This document shows, one piece after another, positions 5,235 through 5,420 of a stretch of 5,420 nt of DNA (its first letter is position 1; every line of letters starts with the position of its first letter). This stretch comes from Pseudomonadota bacterium (GTDB taxonomy: Bacteria; Myxococcota_A; Polyangia; Polyangiales; Ga0077539): assembly GCA_023428035.1 (NCBI GenBank), contig JAEYZO010000055.1:1-5420 (forward strand). Reading direction: 5' to 3'. Made by a program: the position numbers and the translations under genes. Below the pieces are notes generated by a model. The model saw only the letters and a program-made list of their open reading frames with translations. It made no database searches and was not told the origin of the DNA.

Positions 5235-5420
5235 CTTCGCTCTCTTCTCACTCTTCGCCGCCCTCGCCGCCTGCGGCGTCACCGCGCCTGACGGAGACCC
5301 CAGCGGCCCCGCGACCTCGACGGCGATCCACGCCCTGGCCCTCGGACGTGTGCGAGACGCGAGCCCCGGCTCCGCCCTCCGCGTGGGGGTCAACGGCGAG
5401 GCGCGCGACCTCCGCCTCGC
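5227..5420 (+). CDS. Putative lipoprotein, N-terminal 64 residues (gene continues past the right edge)
   Basis: The frame starts at ATG 5227, with GGAGG at 5218-5222 and a 4-base spacer. The first 16 residues are a lipoprotein signal peptide: MRPF, a hydrophobic stretch (ALFSLFAALAA), then the lipobox LAAC at 13-16. Signal peptidase II would cleave before Cys16, which would carry the lipid anchor. Residue +2 is Gly rather than Asp, which in the E. coli sorting rule favours the outer membrane. The visible mature part begins with a Thr/Pro/Gly/Asp-rich flexible linker and then a segment with a RVGVNGEARDLRL strand-like pattern. The frame is open to the end of the window, with strong third-position G/C bias. 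No family is recognisable from this fragment. It lies 76 bases downstream of the HelD-like gene on the same strand, so co-transcription is possible. Confidence 0.72.
   Translation, partial: MRPFALFSLFAALAACGVTAPDGDPSGPATSTAIHALALGRVRDASPGSALRVGVNGEARDLRL

Noticed and set aside
3012..5393. A 793-residue open frame antisense to the HelD-like gene and the lipoprotein start
   Set aside because: Its product is an Arg/Gly/Val/His-rich composition without motifs. Long antisense frames are an ordinary by-product of the G/C-ending codon bias of the sense gene, which has a complete SF1 motif set.
1..5420. A novel defence, mobile or biosynthetic system spanning the window
   Set aside because: No transposase, integrase, nuclease, toxin-antitoxin pair, CRISPR repeats or atypical base composition is visible. 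The HelD-like ATPase has no partner gene of the kind seen in helicase-based defence systems, since its neighbours are a divergent small protein and a lipoprotein.

Overview
This is a window of very GC-rich DNA (visibly above 70% G+C). Real genes show an almost exclusive G/C preference at third codon positions. That codon use, the lipoprotein at the right edge, and a hypothetical protein whose C-terminal half resembles one I remember from myxobacterial genomes suggest Myxococcota or a related deltaproteobacterial lineage. The taxonomic call is an inference; no rRNA or other marker gene is present.

Layout. (a) 1-863, minus strand: an SDR oxidoreductase followed by the first 47 codons of a QueA-like protein (S-adenosylmethionine:tRNA ribosyltransferase-isomerase family). 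The two overlap by a GTGA stop/start junction, so they are an operon. (b) 864-973: a short divergent control region with a perfect 6-2-6 palindrome. (c) 974-1516, plus strand: an XRE-type helix-turn-helix/cupin regulator, the obvious candidate regulator of the SDR/QueA-like pair. (d) 1521-2180, minus strand: a hypothetical protein with a four-cysteine N-terminal module, tail-to-tail with the regulator (4-base gap). (e) About 2188-2565, plus strand: a small unknown gene whose 5' part appears to be coded in a different frame from its 3' part (possible frameshift). (f) 2537-2842, minus strand: a small unknown protein whose 3' end overlaps the preceding gene tail-to-tail by 29 bases. (g) 2843-3080: a non-coding divergent gap with two small hairpins. 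(h) 3081-5150, plus strand: a superfamily 1 helicase-fold ATPase of the HelD type (the family that recycles RNA polymerase), which lacks the long N-terminal coiled coil of classical HelD. (i) 5151-5226: a short gap holding nested inverted repeats that would fold over the Shine-Dalgarno and start codon of the next gene. (j) 5227-5420, plus strand: the beginning of a lipoprotein gene.

The SDR, QueA-like and regulator genes form one plausible functional unit. The other genes are not visibly linked to it or to each other. I see no mobile element, CRISPR array, tRNA, rRNA, or recognisable defence or toxin cassette. The most notable items are the structured 5' region of the lipoprotein gene, the shortened HelD-like ATPase, and the probable frame switch in the small plus-strand gene.
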